Source of the DNA: Harmothoe impar
Taxonomy: Eukaryota; Annelida; Polychaeta; Phyllodocida; Polynoidae
Assembly (NCBI GenBank): GCA_947462335.1
Contig: OX381704.1
Span: 44,210,942 to 44,274,941 of the forward strand
Reading direction: 5' to 3'
Length of the DNA: 64,000 nucleotides
Below the pieces are notes generated by a model that searched no databases, was not told the DNA's origin, and saw only the letters and a program-made list of their open reading frames with translations. Position 1 is the stretch's first letter. Every line of letters begins with the position of its first letter. Below are positions 53,549 to 64,000 of this stretch, piece after piece. The translations under genes and the position numbers were made by a program.

Positions 53549-55632
53549 AACAATCTGATGTTACAACATGAATCACATCACATACAGTATTATAAGATAT
53601 TCTGTACAAACAGTGTCAACGTAAAATATATACCGCTATTTTATAGCAATAGGAACAGTTATTATCAGAAGTATGGTAAAAAGTCAGGTATGCAACCCCA
53701 TGTGTTAAAGGTTTAACATTTGCACACAGTGCGGCCACATTTACTTAGCAGTTTTTCTAGTTTTAACCCTGGTGGATCTTTTAGGAACAGTGGCAATTTC
53801 TGTCTCGCTTTCCTCTGCAGACGCTAAACCAAGAACCATGTCCACATGGTTTACTTCTGTTCCAGCCTGTTCTATGTTGTTCTCTACGTCCTCAGCCACT
53901 TCTTGAATCAAGACGACGTCGTCCTTGTTTAGTACCTTGTACTCAGGCAGTCCTGTGTCAGAATGTACGTCATCCGTCTGTATCACAAAAAAAAAAAAAA
54001 AGGTATGATGTTAAGCAAAATGAAGCTGAGATTAACATATACATTTGCTATTATTCTGCCTTTTTTTTCTTCCTGATACATGTTTAAAAATATATCAAGG
54101 AAAAAATAAATGGTAGTATAATATACTGTGGTACGACATGTGAACATTCCATTCATATTTTCAGCAGATAGCTAAACAGACATACACCTGAAATACATGT
54201 TCTAATATTCTGCCTTCTTGTTATCGTTCATATATGTATCAAAATATATCAAGGGAAAAGAGAAATGGTACTATAGTATACAGTGCAAGCACATGTCAAG
54301 ATTCCATTCATATGTTCTGCATTTAACGGAACTATACATACACCTGATAGTGAAATATACCATTATAAATCAATGTGAAGACATGGTATATGTCATCCCT
54401 ACCTTGAGCATTTACAACACATTTTGTAGGATGAAGCTGGGGCTTGGGGGAAGATAGGTAGTTTGCCTAGTAGCTGTCATGTTTGAGGTCGACGGTACCG
54501 GGTTAAAGTTGTCATCCTCCTCCTCCGGTTCCTCCACGCTGCTTTTATTCACTGACAAAAGAATAACAAATGTACATTTAGGTACCGGTGGAAAAAAATA
54601 AGATATTATTCTATCACAATTTGCTGCATTTTGACTTATCCTTAATTTATTTGGAGACATAAAAACATGTTATGATGTTATGATGTGCCGCTTGCTCTGA
54701 GCCACAGCGACAAGCTCAAAGTTTCTGGTCATCAAAGTCAGAGCAGAGTTGGCATTCTCGCTGTCCTCGCTCATCAAGTCCTTAATGCTGGTAGCAAGAG
54801 TGGTGAGACTGTCGACCATGCCTACCACCCCTGCCATCATTGTTTCCTCAGCTTTTGAAATACGGACACCGGTGTTGGTAATAGCTTCTCTTACTCAGTC
54901 CATCTGTTTGACCATTGCGGCCTGTTTTGCTAGTATGTGGTCCGACAACTTCTCCATAACTAAAATGAACTCATCATTGTTCTCAGTGGTTTTCTCCGCT
55001 AAACTCTGTAGTCCAGCTATCCAGCTGGTCTTTCTGTTTTTTTCAGTCCCTCTGCTATTTGGTTGGCTGTCTCTCATCTCCCGGTTACGCCTGCTCATAT
55101 CCTGATGGCAAGTGGCCTGATCATCCGCCATTGTCTTCAGGTTATCTCTGAAAGCCAGTGTGACTTTTTTCATTTCTTTTCTTATAGCTTCACTGTAATC
55201 CTCCTGTGCTTTTTCCTCGGTAAAAGATTTGAATAGAGCTTTCCGGTTAGAAGATGCGGTCTGTTGTATACGGGACAACGCAGGAGTGTTCTGTGGGGTT
55301 TTCAGCGGTGCAAATTCTGGTTCAATTTCCTCTTCTTCTATTCCAACTGGGTCTGGGTCTACAGGGTCTGGAGGGGGGTTCTTATGTTTGGGGGTACTGG
55401 TTTCATAGTTGCCTTTCAGCGCCAAATGTATGATCTGGGCTACCTCCTCCTCTGTGTAATGCTTCTTGTTAGCGTCATCCGTGTCCACATGTGATACGGG
55501 ACCCGGGGAAGAGTGTTGGGAAGTTAAATCAATCTCTTCCTCATTCAAAACAGAAGAGAAAGATGGTCTCCTCCCCTGTACACGTTCAGGTTTCTCCTGT
55601 TTGCTTGGACCAGGCTGAGCAGTAGCGTGAGC

Positions 55633-55991
55633 CAAGTGCATAAACTGGGTCAATACACTCTCACAACGGAGGTTGCCTATAGTAAGGTACAGTGTGGGAC
55701 ACTCTGAATGTCTGCCATTTTTTGCACTGCCCCCTGTTAGATGACATAGGAGGTGGTAGACAAACACAAAAATGCTTAAAATCTTAAATAAGTACTTCTT
55801 AGGTTCTGGAATAGCAGTGTGTAACTGAATCAGGATATAAATAAGGTCTGCACCATTTGGGGCATCTAATTTCACTCAGATTGTCCCTAGTGCGCCCTAC
55901 ACAGCAGGAGGTAGTCAAATGGTTTCCCACACTGTTAGTAATATATCAGAACATCTGTCTGGAGAATGGAATGACCTAGTTAATGCACATG
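55633..55991. mobile_element. 359-bp MITE in accessory exon 7, 8-bp duplication
   Basis: GCGTGAGC flanks both sides exactly (55625-55632 and 55992-55999). The ends CAAGTGCATAAACTGGGTCA and TGACCTAGTTAATGCACATG are imperfectly inverted. An 8-bp duplication fits the hAT group. Copy 1 is uninterrupted at this site. Confidence 0.85.
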
Positions 55992-56479
55992 GCGTGAGCA
56001 GTAGGCTTAGCAGTAGGTTTAGCAGTAGGCTTAGCAGTAGCCTTTGGAGGCACTGCTGGCTCCGGCTGGTCTGGCTTGGGAGGGATAACTTTTAATTTCA
56101 GAGACTTCAATGCCAAAGCCAACTGTGACTCTCCTGTACTTCTTCCGGTCGACATAAGAATGGATTCAGTTTTGGATACTTTTTTCTTTTTGCTGCCCTC
56201 TGGATCTGCTGATCTGGCATTGATTCTAGCGAATAAATCTAATATGTCTCTGCGGGAGATACGTTGTATCGGAGACCGGTCTTGCTCACCGAACATGGCG
56301 TTGTATGCTTCAGCACTGGACACATCTTCCGGTTCAGCTTGCAGAGCAGCGGGCAGTGGGTATGGAAGATCGTTATACTCCTCCTCATCTCCACTTTCCT
56401 CCACAGCAGGCGTCTCTTCCTCTGTTGGTAAAACAACATATGTTATACATCATTACTTCTCACATTACCAACACACAGT

Positions 56480-56911
56480 CAGGGATATTGAGAGGGACGC
56501 GCCCTGCGCCATAGGCGCATTAAAATCAGGAATGGCGCATTGGAATCGCTATAGGTGCGCCCTATGGCGCATAAGCTTGCTAAAACTGAAAGAGTTGTTA
56601 AAATATTCCAATAAGAACCAAAGTTACAACTTCCCATCATCCAATCTCCTCCCTTGCCTCCCCCCCCTGTGAAAAAAATCTAGATTCTCGTGGATTTATT
56701 AGGAAATACATGCATAAATAGTATCACTACCGGTATATGGCTAGTAGTATATGACCATCCTTGCAGTTAGCATACCTATTGAGGCTAAGTGCGTCCATCT
56801 TAGCTACTTTATATTTTACTGTGGGGGCTATGATGGCCCATTAACTGGTGCATTGTTCTTGCTAAGTAGTGCGCCATTGTCCCATTGAAAAATATCCTAT
56901 CAATATCCCTG
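56480..56911. mobile_element. 432-bp MITE with CAGGGATATTGA ends
   Basis: CAGGGATATTGAGAGGGAC at the left is inverted at the right as CTATCAATATCCCTG. GCGCCATAGGCGC / GGCGCACC words repeat near both ends. It lies in intron 6 of the copy 2 accessory gene next to the Penelope-like element. No clear target duplication. Confidence 0.65.
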
Positions 56912-57302
56912 CACCAGTGTTAGACGACCCGTGTGGGATGTCTTTACCAGGCTCGTATACCACACTCTACCGTATGACGGACAAGTCGGGGCAGCGGCCT
57001 TTTATAGGGCTCCCACCAGGCAGCAGCCCCTTGTCCTAGCACCCAGCACACCCCCTACACATTCACACATGGTGGTAGTGTGTGGGGGGGTTTCTAGTCA
57101 GCCCAGGTAGAGTCACCTGTAACCCACACACATGTGTAGGTTGGTGGTTCTGGTGGAGCTTCAGTCAGGTGGAACAGTCACCATAGACTTGCTACCAGGC
57201 CCTGTGTGTAAAGGAACAGACCGGGGGAACTATTTTATTATTAAAAAATAGTCAGACCTTAGAAGTTATTTAATTCTAAAAGGGGGGTTGACAGAGGTAA
57301 CG

Positions 57303-57324
57303 GTTTCGACACTAGTCTCATCAG
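57303..57324 (-). ncRNA. Hammerhead-ribozyme-like core in the PLE 3' flank
   Basis: On the minus strand CTGATGA-GACTAGTGTC-GAAAC: both conserved hammerhead core boxes joined by a perfect 3-bp stem II with a TAGT loop. A GTC lies 12 nt downstream (CTCTGTC) as a possible cleavage site. I could not pair stems I and III convincingly. Hammerhead motifs are established features of Penelope-like elements, which raises the prior. Located about 450 bp downstream of the RT stop. Confidence 0.5.
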
Positions 57325-57774
57325 GAGTCTTGTGGTAGGTCAAAAAAAGGGGTAGCTACATTGTATTTGTTTTAGAATACAGTGTGCTGCTGCCCGGTGT
57401 TTGGAGACAGTCTCAAAAATAGACATGCTCCCCACTCCTTAACCCTAGAGTGGTGGAACCCTCTGACAATTGTGTATAAAACAATGTGAGGGACACAGTG
57501 CTGTGCTCAATCCTTAAAAAACGGTTGAGGTGGTGCTGAATCTACTTTAGTTATTAAAGTAGACAGATAACTTGTCCCGGTAGTATGGGAGAGGCATCAG
57601 TGTAAAACTGATATGGTCAAAATTATTTTGTACCAGGGGGGTTAAAATGAAGTAGATCTTCATTTATGGAATTCAGCCTTTTATGTCAAGGTTTTCATCC
57701 ATCCCGGGGCCATCTTTACATTGGTCCGTTATTTGTACAAAAAATTTTGTTACAAGGCAAATGAGTGTTTTGCT

Positions 57775-60123
57775 TCACCCATACACACTGTCCAAAGTGT
57801 TTAACCCACGAGGAGCCTGAGTTCCAAGCCTGTAAATCCAGTTGAACTCAATTGTAAGCCGCAGTTTAAGGGCTTTTTTACTGAGAGGATGTTCATAGAC
57901 GTAGTCTAGTATGTACACCTTCATGTCCTCATCAACGTTGTGATTAGGTAGACCAAAATGGTACTGAACATCAGTACTCATGATGCACTTTTTGGTCTCA
58001 TACACATGTTTCCGCAATCTTATTTTCAAGGGGTTCTGTGTTTGTCCAACATATCGGATGCCACATTTTTTACATTCGATACAGTAGATCAGGTTTGAGC
58101 TGCAGCAAGAGATTACTGTCTTGGTGTTGAAGCTCAATTTGGTACCATCTTTTTTGATGGTGCCCGACCTGTCTAACTTTTTGCAGTGAGGGCAGTTTTT
58201 CCGTCTGCAAATGTTTTTGGCCCCAGTTTTTGTTACACTGGTGGGCTCAAAAGGGTTGTACTGTGTGGCAGCACGTACCAGGTGGTCCCAGAGGTTTTTG
58301 GGTCTCCTGTAACTCCTGGTTACCCCCTTTCTGTGTATCTTCTTGGTGGATTTTGATCCGCCAAGATAGTCCCAATTGTTCGAGACTATGTTTTCTAGTC
58401 TGTTGTCATTGAGTCTGAAAGTTGTGCTCAAGAAGATTTTATCTTCTATCAGGATGTTCTTTCCTTTGGTGCTTGGTTTGAGTAGATCAGTTCTACTCAT
58501 GCTGAGACATTTTTTAAGGGCTTTTCCCAATAGCCAGTCAGGATAGCCTCTGTCCCTGAAGTGGAGCAACTTTTCTCTTGCATGCTTCACAAAGTCAGCC
58601 TGTTTGGTACAGATTCTTTTTAATCTGATCAGTTGGCTGTAGGGGAGACTCTTTTTGCAGTTTGGTGCATGTGCAGAGTCAAATTTGAGGTAGCTGTGTG
58701 AGTCTGTTGGTTTACAATACAGATCAGTATATAGCGTACCATCAGTGTCAACTTTTACTGATGTGTCCAGGAAGTTGATCAGGCTAGTGGAGTGTTCACT
58801 AGTGAATTTTATGGCGGGATGAGCGTTGTTGAGGTGGGTTAGCCAGTTAGTGAGTTTTTCCTCACCATGGTCCCAGATGAAGAAAATATCATCTATGTAT
58901 CTCAACCAGATCTTTGGTTTGTATTCATGCAGGTCCAAGAGTTCTGTTTCAAGGACTGACATGAATATGCAGGCGTAGGAGGGGGCAAGTCTTGTTCCCA
59001 TTGCCGTTCCTCCCACTTGTAGGTAGTGGGTGCCATTGAATTGGAAGTTGTTCCATTTCAGGACCATTTCCAACAGGTCCACAAGGGAGCTGTTACTGGG
59101 CTTGGTCCAAATAGGTCTATTTTTGTTCAGGACCCTTGAGATGGCTTCTATACCTTCATCGTTTGGGATGTTGGTATATAGAGAGCTGACGTCCAGGGTC
59201 CCTATTATGGTACCTGGGAGGATACACTCCTGACTTGCAATCTTATTGACAAAGTCAGTGGTGTCCTTGACGTAAGACTCAATCTTTCTGGCCAGTGGTT
59301 TCAGAAATATATCAACAAAGGCTGATATACGTTCTGTGGCGCACCCGTTGGCACTGACTATTGGTCTGCCCGGAGGTGGATATACGCCTTTGTGTATTTT
59401 TGGTAAAAAGTACACATGTGGGGTTTTCACCTTTGTATTGGTGAGCATCCCCGCCACTGAGTTAGTTATTTCTCCCTTTCTTACCATGGAGTTAACATAG
59501 TCATTGACAGCCAGCATGTACTCTTCACTAGGGTCACTCCCTAATTTACAGTATATCTTGGTGTCACATAGTTGTCTGTGGGCCTCTTTTACATAGTCTT
59601 CAGTGTTTTGAATAACTAGGGCTCCCCCCTTGTCTGCTGGTTTAAAAATGATTTCTTTGTTACGAGACAAGGATCTCAGTGCCTTGCGCTCGTCTTTTGT
59701 GACATTTTGTTTATTGTTACAAATAGGTTCATTTTTACTCAGACAGATTTCATTGAGATTAATGAAGGTCTCCAGGTTTAAGGAGCCTTTTGGGGGTTTC
59801 CAAGAGGATGGTGGTTTGAATTTTTTCAGATCACATTCTCTGGAAAAGGGTGCAGACTCGGGTTCTGGGTATTTGCCCAGATCCTTTTTGTCGTCATCCT
59901 TGGACCAAAACTGGATTGTTCTCAGTTTTTTGTGAAAGGCATCTAATTCTTTTTTAAGATCCCCTGGGTCTGTTCTAGTTTGAGTAGGACAGAATTTTAA
60001 ACCCTTCTCAAGAAGTTTTATTTCGGTTTCTGAGAGGTTATACTTTGACAGATTTACAACTAGTCTATTGCCAGATTGTGTGGTGGTTGTACTACCATTA
60101 TCAATGATGCTATTATCTTTACT
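57775..60123 (-). CDS. Penelope-like reverse transcriptase with GIY-YIG endonuclease (782 codons, no N-terminal ATG)
   Basis: Uninterrupted frame of 782 codons. Copies element RNA into DNA at a nick made by its own endonuclease. N-terminal region: LSETEIKLLEKGLKFCPT, typical of PLE. RT: KPADKGGALVI (~160-171), YFLPKIHKGVYPPPGRPIVS (~238-257), SLYTNIP (~314-320), GGTAMGTRLAPSYACIF and catalytic RYIDDIFFIW (Asp pair at ~411-412). C-terminal GIY-YIG: NLIYCIECKKC, RYVGQTQNPLKIRLRKH (~677-710), preceded by a CPHCKKL zinc-finger-like CxxC region. The first ATG-like start is deep inside (or TTG at 59670); from the opening stop to there no ATG exists in frame. So the 5' end is missing, lies in an upstream exon, or uses a non-ATG codon. 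No frameshifts or stops otherwise: a young insertion. Confidence 0.92.
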   Translation of the reverse strand, partial: SKDNSIIDNGSTTTTQSGNRLVVNLSKYNLSETEIKLLEKGLKFCPTQTRTDPGDLKKELDAFHKKLRTIQFWSKDDDKKDLGKYPEPESAPFSRECDLKKFKPPSSWKPPKGSLNLETFINLNEICLSKNEPICNNKQNVTKDERKALRSLSRNKEIIFKPADKGGALVIQNTEDYVKEAHRQLCDTKIYCKLGSDPSEEYMLAVNDYVNSMVRKGEITNSVAGMLTNTKVKTPHVYFLPKIHKGVYPPPGRPIVSANGCATERISAFVDIFLKPLARKIESYVKDTTDFVNKIASQECILPGTIIGTLDVSSLYTNIPNDEGIEAISRVLNKNRPIWTKPSNSSLVDLLEMVLKWNNFQFNGTHYLQVGGTAMGTRLAPSYACIFMSVLETELLDLHEYKPKIWLRYIDDIFFIWDHGEEKLTNWLTHLNNAHPAIKFTSEHSTSLINFLDTSVKVDTDGTLYTDLYCKPTDSHSYLKFDSAHAPNCKKSLPYSQLIRLKRICTKQADFVKHAREKLLHFRDRGYPDWLLGKALKKCLSMSRTDLLKPSTKGKNILIEDKIFLSTTFRLNDNRLENIVSNNWDYLGGSKSTKKIHRKGVTRSYRRPKNLWDHLVRAATQYNPFEPTSVTKTGAKNICRRKNCPHCKKLDRSGTIKKDGTKLSFNTKTVISCCSSNLIYCIECKKCGIRYVGQTQNPLKIRLRKHVYETKKCIMSTDVQYHFGLPNHNVDEDMKVYILDYVYEHPLSKKALKLRLTIEFNWIYRLGTQAPRGLNTLDSVYG

Positions 60124-60164
60124 TTAACTGCTTAAGGTTAAGAAAGACTCAGTAACACAGGAAT

Positions 60165-60645
60165 AATGACGTACATGATCGGTATTGAAATGTCATGTAA
60201 AATTCCCTTTAATGGTCGCATCTACACATGTCAAAAATCTTACATTTCAAGACACACATCATATGTACACCTTGGTAAGATTTATTTATGTTTTTTCATG
60301 GTTTGAAAGGGTGAGGCAGTCAATAAATCACCGATCATGTACGTCACCGATCATGTACCTCACATGATGTACATCATCAGTATTGAAATGTCATGTCAAA
60401 TTATCTTAATAGTCGCATAAACACATTTCTAACATAGTACATGGCAAGACACACATCATATGTACACCTTGGTAAGATTTATTTATGTTTTAACATGGTC
60501 AGAAAGGGCAAGGCAGCCAATAGATCACCGATCATGTACCTCACCGAACATGTACGTCACCGATCATGTACGTCACCGATCATGTACGTCACCGATCATG
60601 TACGGCCGCCGGTCATGTACGGCCGCTGATCATGTACGGCCAAAT
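60165..60645. repeat. Two ~190-bp direct repeats plus a 16-bp tandem (GTACGTCACCGATCAT)
   Basis: The sequence from about 60175 to 60365 (ATTGAAATGTCATG, GACACACATCATATGTACAC, CTTGGTAAGATTTATTTATG) repeats at about 60380-60545. Both end in ACCGATCATGTACgTC units, which then run in tandem to about 60645, drifting to GGCCGCCGGTCATGTAC. Probably a local expansion beside the PLE 5' end. Confidence 0.8.
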
Positions 60646-61500
60646 AATAGTTGCATCGATCTGGTGAGAGTGAGCCATATACTTATTGGGTATTTGGCCA
60701 TGTAGATACTGTATTTTAACAGCACACATATCATGTACATTAGTAACCATATCTCAATCAATAATCAATTAGAAACTAGATAATATTATATAAAGCATTT
60801 TATTCTCTACTTTTCTGTCAATGTATGTAGAGTATTATACCAAACATATGTGATGGTCATATTTGGGAAAATACATGAATTGACCTATCTATTGTATTTT
60901 TTTTTATTGAAAGATTCAAATATAACTCACCCTCATCGTCTTTCAGCATATCTCCCTCGGCAATCGCTGCCATGGCGGAGGATGGCAAAGCCATAGCTGC
61001 ATAGTCTTCCTTTGTTGCTCTGTTTGGATCATAGCACGAGACGAAACGTGGGCGCCCTCCCCCCTTGACACAAGGTGGCTGCATGCCTTCTATCCCTGTA
61101 GTAGGGTAAAATAAATCATTTAATTTAAACTGTGTTATGATACGCTGTACCATGTGTGACACATGTCATATGTCGTTGTTTCTGGAAAAATGATACAGAC
61201 GGTATGTACAGAGATGAAAACAGGACACGTAAGGTAGCTGTAAAGCAAGGAATTATATTTTAGGGTTTGGCTGAATGCTCACCTAGTATCACTTCTCTTC
61301 CAGCGTAGTCACATGCGGCCTGCTCCAGTTCATTCATCTGGTCCTTTTCGCCCGTATTTCATGTCAACCATCTGACACTATAAATATAAACATAAATAAC
61401 ATTTAATAGATATATACGACTGGGTGGTTCAACTGTATGTAGTACAGCTCAGTATGTGACTGCATCTCAGAACAAAAAGGCATTATTTATACCACTATAT

Positions 61501-61759
61501 GAAGAGTTTGGATGCAAAACGACATAAATCCATCCCAGAATTGAAGCACATAGTGCTTTTTGTAAAGATACCCTGGGGTCAATTATAATAATTTGGTGAC
61601 AGAATGTGTACTCAGCAGACCCTAATGACATGAAAAATAGTTAATTTTGGAAAAGTTGTATTTCTGGATTATACCTAACCACCCCTAAACAAGCCTTTTG
61701 CCGAATTTTGTCTCTTTTTTCGGAAATGTCGCTTATGTCGTTTTGCATCCAAACTCTTC
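61501..61759. mobile_element. 259-bp MITE with perfect 27-bp TIRs
   Basis: GAAGAGTTTGGATGCAAAAC followed by GACATAA at the left is exactly inverted at the right, flanked by ATAT/ATAT. Non-coding. It lies in intron 4 of the copy 2 accessory gene and is absent from the same intron of copy 1. Confidence 0.9.
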
Positions 61760-62022
61760 ATATGTTCATTTCTGTCTTCTATCTCTCGTTGATGAAAAAA
61801 TATATGATATGTAACACATTTAAGATGCAAGCTGTATAACAGAAAAAAAAGGGACTACATACCTTCTTCTTACTCTCCTGAACAAAGTACTTCAGCTTAC
61901 TCTGACACTTGGTGACGTCTCTGTCTCTCCCCCCGTTAGCTGCGACATAGTCTGCCAAAACAAGGAGACAAATTGCAAATGAACTAGATGTGTTGTGTTG
62001 TGCTTGTAATGCCAGCTTGGTC

Positions 62023-62260
62023 AGGCCAAATAAAAAAAAAAGTTTGTTTCAGGTCACCCTAGCAAACCAAGGTCCACCCTACGTTTTTTTGTGCAATTTT
62101 TGAAGAAAATATGATATTTTTACACTTTTTGTGTCATTTTTAGGGTTTACACGAAGGATGGCTAGAAATTTGATGTTAAAAAAAAAAAAAATATCCAACC
62201 TACCGACCCTAGTCTTTCTTGCCATGTTACCTGAAACATACGTTTTAATTTTTTTGGCCT
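62023..62260. mobile_element. MITE with AGGCCAAAT-type ends, second family member
   Basis: AGGCCAAATAAAAAAAAAAG with TTTCAGGTCACC inside is inverted at the right (GTTACCTGAAAC, TTTTTTTGGCCT). Same architecture as 141-429. It inflates intron 3 of the copy 2 accessory gene (483 bp against 293 bp in copy 1). Confidence 0.7.
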
Positions 62261-64000
62261 CAGTGGTATGTTGTACAGTGAAAAAGGATACACATGGTAC
62301 AAGATATGGGAAGGGTACATACAGGATATACATACACCACAATGCAAGTCATACGGTACACAGGTAACATATGTCACATAATATATGTCCTGTGCAGTTT
62401 TAAGGAATATTACTAATATATTTTCTATACTCACCAACAAGCTCGCTCCAAGCCAGCTTTTTTGACGCGACCCCGTCACTGGCGTGCTTGAAACGTCCCT
62501 TAAGAACCGGCTTCAAGTGGTTTTCCCCCTTTATCAAGGCTTCTAATTCTTCTGGCCTCCAGTGCTGGCTCTTGGCCCTGCCTCCTTTGGAGGTATTGCC
62601 AGCTGATCCGGACGCCACAGAGTCATTCACATAAACATTTTTTGCACCCCTGCCCTTACCCCGTCCCTTTCCTCCCCTGCCATGTTTGGGAGTGGGGGCA
62701 CTGGGCTCCTGCATGTAGGCCAGCTGCACAGGTGGAGCTGCAGGTGGTACATAGGTTGGATCGTCAGTGCTTCTCTTCCTTTTCTTAGGAGCTGTGTGAG
62801 GGCCGCCATTAGAACGATGCTCGCTCGATGGGGCCTTGCCTTTCCCCCTAGCATTCTTCTCCCTGTCACGTGTGATCATATTCAAGATGTAAGAAATGGC
62901 TTGATCTCCACCATCCCCGTCAAAGTCTGTCAGTTTAGTCTCATCTTCCTCTTCGGACGACTCGAATTTGGGGTCATTCTTGTCGGGGGGTGGCTGAAAA
63001 ATAAAATTATTACCGCGTCAGACATGTCATTGAGATACCAACAAAGTAAAAGAACTATAAAAATGCATTCTACTTCATACGTTGTACATTACTGAAAGAT
63101 ATGTGTTGTGTTTGGTTGAGATACATATGATACATACATGAAAGATAGGGAAAGGAGGCTGCCCCGTTAGTTTTCGGTTAGTCTCCAGCAGGAGGCTCAG
63201 CAAGTCCAAATTGCCTAAAATGCCACGGAAAGAGCGGCCAGTTGGTTTGGATACAGGTTGAGATTTGGTACGGGGGGGTTTCGCTCTCTGTTCCCTCCTA
63301 TTCTGATGTACTTTCATCATCCTGAATGCATGGAAAATGCTATATTTAATGTTTAATGTATGATGTAGGAGGGAAAGGAGGAGAGTGGTATGTGAGTAAC
63401 CCATATATATATTGTATTGCCACAGCTCATTGGGGTGGATAGAACCATACCGGTACAATCTGAGTTGCATTTACCCAAAGCAGGAAACCGGACCGGCTAC
63501 TTTCCGGGCGATGTTCATGTATTAAAATTAGATTAACACGCCTCACAAAGTATATTGTTGCAATCTACGTTATCACAGCTATGTAATGCGACAGGAAGGA
63601 CATTTGAGACTTACCCTTTTGTTGCCTCTACCCATGTTCTTGTGTTCGTGTTATTCGTGTTGATCGCTTACCTCACTCTGTTTACTATTCGGATTTTGCA
63701 AATGGCGGCGCCCACAAGTCACATGTTAATGACGTCACATACGGAATCCCCGGGTATTCCCCCGATTGTAGCCTGGTCGGTGGCACGAAATTCAAAAGTG
63801 GCGGATAACAATAACTACATGCGGCGCACAACATATGGAGGGCCGCATGTTGAGTCCCACATACTGCAGAGCAGGGTTGTATGTTGATATTTGGTAGAAA
63901 AAGATACGGAGGGTATCCGGAGGGTCAAAAGAAACTGAAAATTAGGTTTGGATATATTTTGTCCGCATCTTGACCACATCTTTCGGCCGGATGTTGGGTT

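Larger units (their letters stand above)
56912..60126 (-). mobile_element. Penelope-like retroelement (PLE) insertion
   Basis: Extent is approximate. It consists of the RT/GIY-YIG frame (57775-60123) plus a 3' flank of up to ~850 bp that contains a hammerhead-like core at 57303-57324. The left limit is set by the neighbouring MITE and the right limit by the stop that begins the frame. It is inserted in intron 6 of the copy 2 Harbinger accessory gene, which is 374 bp in copy 1. Confidence 0.7.
53743..63635 (-). pseudogene. Harbinger accessory Myb/SANT-coiled-coil gene, copy 2, multiply broken
   Basis: Exon equivalents: 63635-63615, 63321-63138, 62993-62435, 61951-61863, 61377-61283, 61095-60931, 56421-~54690 (interrupted), 54551-54403, ~53982-53743. 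Still clean: exon 1 (MGRGNKR), exon 3 with the SANT start (HWRPEELEALIKGENHLKP), exon 4 and exon 6. Broken: exon 2 has an in-frame TAG and is 4 nt longer; exon 5 lacks 20 nt; exon 7 is split by a 359-bp MITE and has frameshifts and a stop near 54895; exon 8 is 34 nt shorter; the exon 9 acceptor AG is lost in a T-run. Intron 6 has grown from 374 bp to ~4.5 kb by insertions. It preserves ~80% similarity to copy 1 in coding parts (by eye), confirming the exon model. Confidence 0.85.
51242..64000 (+). mobile_element. Harbinger-type DNA transposon, copy 2 (decayed, runs off the window)
   Basis: The left end AGGAAGGCGTTTCACCGTAT repeats copy 1, and the whole gene order is the same (transposase +, accessory gene -). 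The window ends inside the right subterminal region: the last bases match copy 1 about 45 bp short of its terminus. The copy is ~4.4 kb longer than copy 1 because of a Penelope-like element and several MITEs. Both genes are broken. Same orientation as copy 1, 19.4 kb apart. Confidence 0.85.

Overview
The window is intron-rich, AT-leaning animal genomic DNA. Short coding exons sit in long introns with GT/AG junctions, there are many MITE-type TIR elements and tRNA-like repeats, and two large Harbinger-type DNA transposons and one Penelope-like retroelement are present. The overall look is that of a marine invertebrate, possibly a deuterostome such as amphioxus. The species is a guess; 'metazoan' is secure.

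Layout. 1-18 kb has no gene I can support. It holds MITEs, a ~57-bp minisatellite invaded by two MITEs, a 2.2-kb TIR element with a TA target duplication (7458-9658), a CpG-rich stretch with CCAAT boxes (9900-10330) and a LINE reverse-transcriptase fragment (14706-15032). 18-28.8 kb (+) is a seven-exon gene for a predicted 318-aa secreted protein with one laminin-G-like domain. It is tail-to-tail with a nine-exon SLC43-type (LAT3/LAT4-like) amino-acid transporter gene on the minus strand (30526-49394), predicted 708 aa.

Intron 7 of the transporter contains a complete 8.35-kb Harbinger element (copy 1, 31845-40194). This element has an HARBI1-like transposase on + with one in-frame TAG just before the catalytic Glu. 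Converging on it from the minus strand is a nine-exon accessory gene that reads open for 1011 aa, with a Myb/SANT-like domain, basic nuclear-type tracts and a long coiled-coil-like C-terminal half. Both termini carry clusters of CATACGG/CCGTATG motifs. Upstream of the transporter lies a second, decayed copy (from 51242, running off the window end). It has been invaded by several MITEs and by a Penelope-like element with RT and GIY-YIG domains and a hammerhead-ribozyme-like core in its 3' flank.

How the parts relate: the transporter and the LamG protein look like ordinary host genes, with no sign that they work together. The Harbinger transposase and the SANT/coiled-coil protein presumably act as a two-protein transposition system, with the terminal motifs as candidate binding sites. 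That role is inferred from the known PIF/Harbinger transposase plus Myb-like partner. All gene models were assembled by eye from splice sites and reading frame and have no transcript support.
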